DNA of 64,000 nucleotides from Pseudomonadota bacterium (lineage in GTDB: Bacteria; Myxococcota_A; UBA796; GCA-2862545): assembly GCA_005776945.1 (NCBI GenBank), contig SXOB01000092.1:106504-170503 (forward strand), read 5' to 3'. The stretch's first letter is position 1; every line of letters begins with the position of its first letter. The notes beneath the pieces were generated by a model. That model saw only the letters and a list, made by a program, of their open reading frames with translations, was not told where the DNA came from and made no database searches. Shown one piece after another: positions 59,877 to 64,000 of the stretch. A program made the translations under genes and the position numbers.

Positions 59877-62177
59877 GTGCGCCTCATCGTCGCCGAAAAG
59901 CCCTCCGTGGGCCGAGATCTCGCCCGCGCCGTCGGGGCCTCCCAACGCGGCGATGGCTGCCTGGACGGCGACGGGGTCCGAGTGACGTGGTGCATCGGCC
60001 ACTTGCTCGAATTCGAGGAACCCGCCGCCTACGACCCGCGCTGGAAACGTTGGTCGCTCGACGCCTTGCCCATCGTGCCGACGGCCTTCCGAACCCGTCC
60101 TCGTTCTGAAGGCCGCGATCAGCTGACGGCCGTGGTCCGCCACCTGCGCGACAAGCGCGTCCGGGAGGTGGTCAACGCCACGGACGCGGGCCGCGAGGGC
60201 GAACTGATTTTCTGGCTCGTCTACGAACACGCCGGCATCGACAAACCTGTCCGCCGCCTTTGGACGAGCAGCCTCACCCCCGATGCATTGGCGGATGCCC
60301 TCGCGCGCTTGCGGCCCACATCCGCCACCGCCCCGCTTCCGACTGCAGCGCGCGCACGGGCGGAAGCCGACTGGCTCGTCGGAATGAACGCGACGCGGGC
60401 ATTGACCGCGCGCCTGGGCGAACTGGCGACCGTCGGACGCGTGCAGACGCCAACGTTGGCCCTCATCGCGGCCCGCGACCGCGCGATCGCGGACTTCGTT
60501 CCCCAAACCTACTGGACCGTTCAGGCGCGCTTTGGAACCGGCGCCGGCCCGATCGCTGCGACTTGGTTCGCCCGCGACTCCGCCCCGGAGCCCGACGACG
60601 ATCGCAACGCCCCCGCGGAGCAGGCTCCCCCGGCCGAACGAATCTCCCACCACGGTGTCGCCGAAGCCTTGGCTGGCGCCGTGTCCGGACGCCCTGCCAC
60701 GGTGCGAAGCGCGCAGCGAAAGACGGTGCGTGAACCGCCGCCCGAAGCCTACGACCTCACTTCGCTCCAACGGGCCGCGAACAGCCGATATGGCCTACCC
60801 GCGCCTCGGACGCTCGAGATCGCCCAGGCGCTCTACGAGCGACACAAGCTCATCACGTACCCGCGAACGGACGCCCGCCGCATCACGCCCAATGAGGTCT
60901 CCCTCCTGCCGGGAATCCTGCGAGGGCTGGCGGGCCTCCCCGTCTACCGCCCTACTGCAGAGGCCCTGCTGGCCGCCCCGCTCCGGCTCGATCGACGCTT
61001 CGTCGACGCTTCGGAGGTCGGTGACCACCATGCGATCCTGCCAACGGGGCGGACGCCCGACGCAGAACGTTTGGCTCCCGACGAGAAGCGCGTCTATGAC
61101 TTGATCGCCCGACGCCTCCTGGCCGTGCTCAGCCCCGATGCCGTCTTCGATGTTGCGCTCATCGTGCTGGAGGTCGACGCACCCGACGCGCCACTGCCGC
61201 CCCTGTTCCGGGCCCGAGGCCGGATCGCTCGCATCGCGGGATGGCGCGCTGTCGACCCGCCGGGACGAAGCGCCACCGAGCGGGAACTCCCCATGGTGCA
61301 CGTGGGCGACCCCGCAAAGGTCGACGCCTCTCAAGTCGAGGAAGGGACCACGCGCCCGCCTCGGCCCCACAACGACGCGAGCCTGTTGCGAGCGATGGAG
61401 ACGGCTGGGCGCGAGTTGGACGACGACGCGCTGCGGCGCGCCATGCGCGGCGCGGGCCTCGGAACGCCAGCCACCCGTGCCGCCATTTTGCAGACACTCC
61501 TGGACCGATCCTACGTGCGCCGGGACGGGCGCGCCCTTCACGCCACCGACGCAGGACGAAGGCTGCTCGACGCCAACCCCGTCCCCGAACTCGCCAATGC
61601 CGAACTCACCGCGCGATGGGAGGGACGCCTCTTCGAACTCGCCGAGGGCAAAGGCGACGCCGGGCGGTTCCACGACGACGTCGTCGCCAATGTGACGTCC
61701 ATCGTGGAGGCCATCCGCCAAGCTGCCGTGACCCCAGCCCCCGCGGACGTGTCCGCCCAAGCCATCGGCAGCTGCCCAGGTTGCGGTACCCCCGTGCGGG
61801 CGGACCGATTCGCATGGGTTTGCGACAGCCGCGCCAGCTGCGGCTTCCGCGTCCCGAAGACGATGGCGCGTCGCAAGGTGTCGGACCGCCTCGTCCGCTC
61901 GCTCGTCACCCATGGCCGTACGCCGATCGTCCAAGGCTGGAGAAGCAAGGCAGGCAAGCCTTTCGCCGCGGGCCTCCATTGGGACAAGGCGGCCAACAAA
62001 GTCGGCTTCGTCTTCGAAGACCAAGGGCCGCGCGTCGGAGGCGCCTGTCCTGCCTGCGAAATCGGAAGGATCATCGCCGGTAAATCGTCGCTTGGCTGCG
62101 ACCGATGGCGAGAGGGATGCGCCTGGCGAGGCCCCGCGATGCCCGCGCCGACTCGCAGGGCTAGGAGGCCCACATGA
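59877..62177 (+). CDS. topB: DNA topoisomerase III
   Basis: A 766-residue type IA topoisomerase that relaxes and decatenates DNA. TOPRIM residues are seen in VAEKPSVGR and NATDAGREGELIF. The active-site tyrosine is Tyr328 in YPRTDARR. Two C-terminal Cys clusters (CPGCGTP…C and CPACE…C) are zinc-ribbon-like. A GTG start at 59877 lies 8 nt after the Sel1 gene. Its stop overlaps upp. Confidence 0.93.
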   Translation: MRLIVAEKPSVGRDLARAVGASQRGDGCLDGDGVRVTWCIGHLLEFEEPAAYDPRWKRWSLDALPIVPTAFRTRPRSEGRDQLTAVVRHLRDKRVREVVNATDAGREGELIFWLVYEHAGIDKPVRRLWTSSLTPDALADALARLRPTSATAPLPTAARARAEADWLVGMNATRALTARLGELATVGRVQTPTLALIAARDRAIADFVPQTYWTVQARFGTGAGPIAATWFARDSAPEPDDDRNAPAEQAPPAERISHHGVAEALAGAVSGRPATVRSAQRKTVREPPPEAYDLTSLQRAANSRYGLPAPRTLEIAQALYERHKLITYPRTDARRITPNEVSLLPGILRGLAGLPVYRPTAEALLAAPLRLDRRFVDASEVGDHHAILPTGRTPDAERLAPDEKRVYDLIARRLLAVLSPDAVFDVALIVLEVDAPDAPLPPLFRARGRIARIAGWRAVDPPGRSATERELPMVHVGDPAKVDASQVEEGTTRPPRPHNDASLLRAMETAGRELDDDALRRAMRGAGLGTPATRAAILQTLLDRSYVRRDGRALHATDAGRRLLDANPVPELANAELTARWEGRLFELAEGKGDAGRFHDDVVANVTSIVEAIRQAAVTPAPADVSAQAIGSCPGCGTPVRADRFAWVCDSRASCGFRVPKTMARRKVSDRLVRSLVTHGRTPIVQGWRSKAGKPFAAGLHWDKAANKVGFVFEDQGPRVGGACPACEIGRIIAGKSSLGCDRWREGCAWRGPAMPAPTRRARRPT

Positions 62178-62800
62178 ACGCGGTCATCGTCGTCGACCAC
62201 CCCGCCGTCCAGGACCGTCTCACGACGCTGCGCCGGCGCGAAACCCCCCCGGCCGTCTTCCGGGCGACGCTGCGCGAGATCGCTCGTTTCCTCGCCTACG
62301 AGGCCACGCGGACCCTGCCGATTCGGTCGGTGCCCATCGAAACGCCGATGGCCCCCATGGACGCGCCGGTCTTTGCCGAGCCGCCCCCGATCGTGCTGAG
62401 CATCTTGCGCGCCGGGAACGGCCTGCTCGACGGCGTCCTCGACGTGATTCCCCACGCGTCCGGGGCCTTCCTCGGCCTCGCCCGGGACCACGTCACGCTC
62501 CAGCCGATCGAGTATTGCTGGAAGGTGCCAGAACAGGTCGCCGGTCGGCCCGTCTTCGTCGTCGATCCGATGCTCGCGACCGGAAACTCCGCCGTCGCCG
62601 CCATCGAACGCATCCGCGCGCTGGGTCCGTCTTCGGTCACCCTGATCGCGCTCGTGGCGGCGCCCCCGGGCGTGGCCCGCGTCCACGAAGTGCATCCCGA
62701 CGTCCCGATCGTGGTAGCCGCCGTCGATCCCATCCTCGATCACCGTGGCTACATCGTCCCGGGCCTTGGTGACGCCGGCGACCGCATCTGGGCCACCTGA
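62174..62800 (+). CDS. upp: Uracil phosphoribosyltransferase
   Basis: A 208-residue pyrimidine salvage enzyme making UMP from uracil and PRPP. The PRPP-binding loop is VVDPMLATGNSA (from about 129) and the uracil-binding C-terminus is YIVPGLGDAGDRIWAT, both classic. ATGA overlap with topB. Confidence 0.95.
   Translation: MNAVIVVDHPAVQDRLTTLRRRETPPAVFRATLREIARFLAYEATRTLPIRSVPIETPMAPMDAPVFAEPPPIVLSILRAGNGLLDGVLDVIPHASGAFLGLARDHVTLQPIEYCWKVPEQVAGRPVFVVDPMLATGNSAVAAIERIRALGPSSVTLIALVAAPPGVARVHEVHPDVPIVVAAVDPILDHRGYIVPGLGDAGDRIWAT

Positions 62801-64000
<1,200 letters not shown>

Overview
The window is high-GC, very densely coded DNA that looks like a myxobacterium-like (Myxococcota / former Deltaproteobacteria) chromosome. 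The supporting signs are a complete alternative complex III operon (actABCDEF), a type II secretion operon in strict C-to-N order with the GspN typical of this group, a trypsin-like protease with a MYXO-CTERM-like tail, a MopE-type metal-binding lipoprotein, an eight-cysteine lipoprotein, a Gld-type ABC exporter, and menaquinone synthesis by the futalosine route (mqnC). I see no insertion sequence, phage gene, integrase or CRISPR array. It reads as core chromosome.

Layout. 1-0.75 kb: an acyltransferase cut by the window edge. 0.8-3.2 kb: tRNA-Ala(GGC), a di-heme cytochrome c peroxidase lipoprotein and two small unknown proteins. 3.2-6.3 kb (minus): five genes joined by short overlaps, namely an eight-Cys lipoprotein, rsmD, meaB, a crotonase resembling ethylmalonyl-CoA decarboxylases, and a lipoprotein. 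6.4-15 kb: actA-F, then a metal-binding-repeat lipoprotein. 15-18 kb: folE, a TerB-like protein, a YycJ-like metallo-hydrolase and phosphofructokinase. 18-23 kb (minus): trypsin-like protease, metallo-hydrolase, arylsulfotransferase-like propeller, murG and two small proteins. 23.1-25.2 kb: mqnC and an OmpA-like protein. 25.2-30 kb: a three-gene Gld-like ABC system in which permease and GldG-like domain are one protein. 30-36 kb: CPBP protease, subtilase, DUF1641 protein, a formamidopyrimidine-DNA glycosylase gene broken by two frameshifts, a rhodanese and an FHA protein. 36-41 kb: purL, a formyl-THF cyclo-ligase/Nudix fusion and a PilZ protein.

41.1-55.3 kb (minus) is the secretion and pilus block. 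A lone Flp-type pilin has a near-perfect sigma-54 promoter and an upstream palindrome at activator-site distance. Beside it lies gspCDEFGHIJKLMN. 55.4-58.1 kb (minus): TapT (DTW) tRNA-modification enzyme, M19 dipeptidase-like protein and a HEAT-like exported protein. 58.2-64 kb (plus): a cysteine-paired Sel1-repeat protein, topoisomerase III, upp, and thiC running off the end.

Most operons are packed with 1-4 nt start/stop overlaps (ATGA, GTGA, TTGA, TGATG), which suggests translational coupling and fixes many start codons. The items most worth a second look are the sigma-54-controlled Flp pilin with its palindrome, the broken glycosylase gene with a 10-bp near-duplication at one break, the two unusual fusions (GldF-GldG and cyclo-ligase-Nudix), the crotonase/MeaB pair, and the 14 cysteine pairs of the Sel1 protein. 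I found no wholly new multigene system that I can defend.
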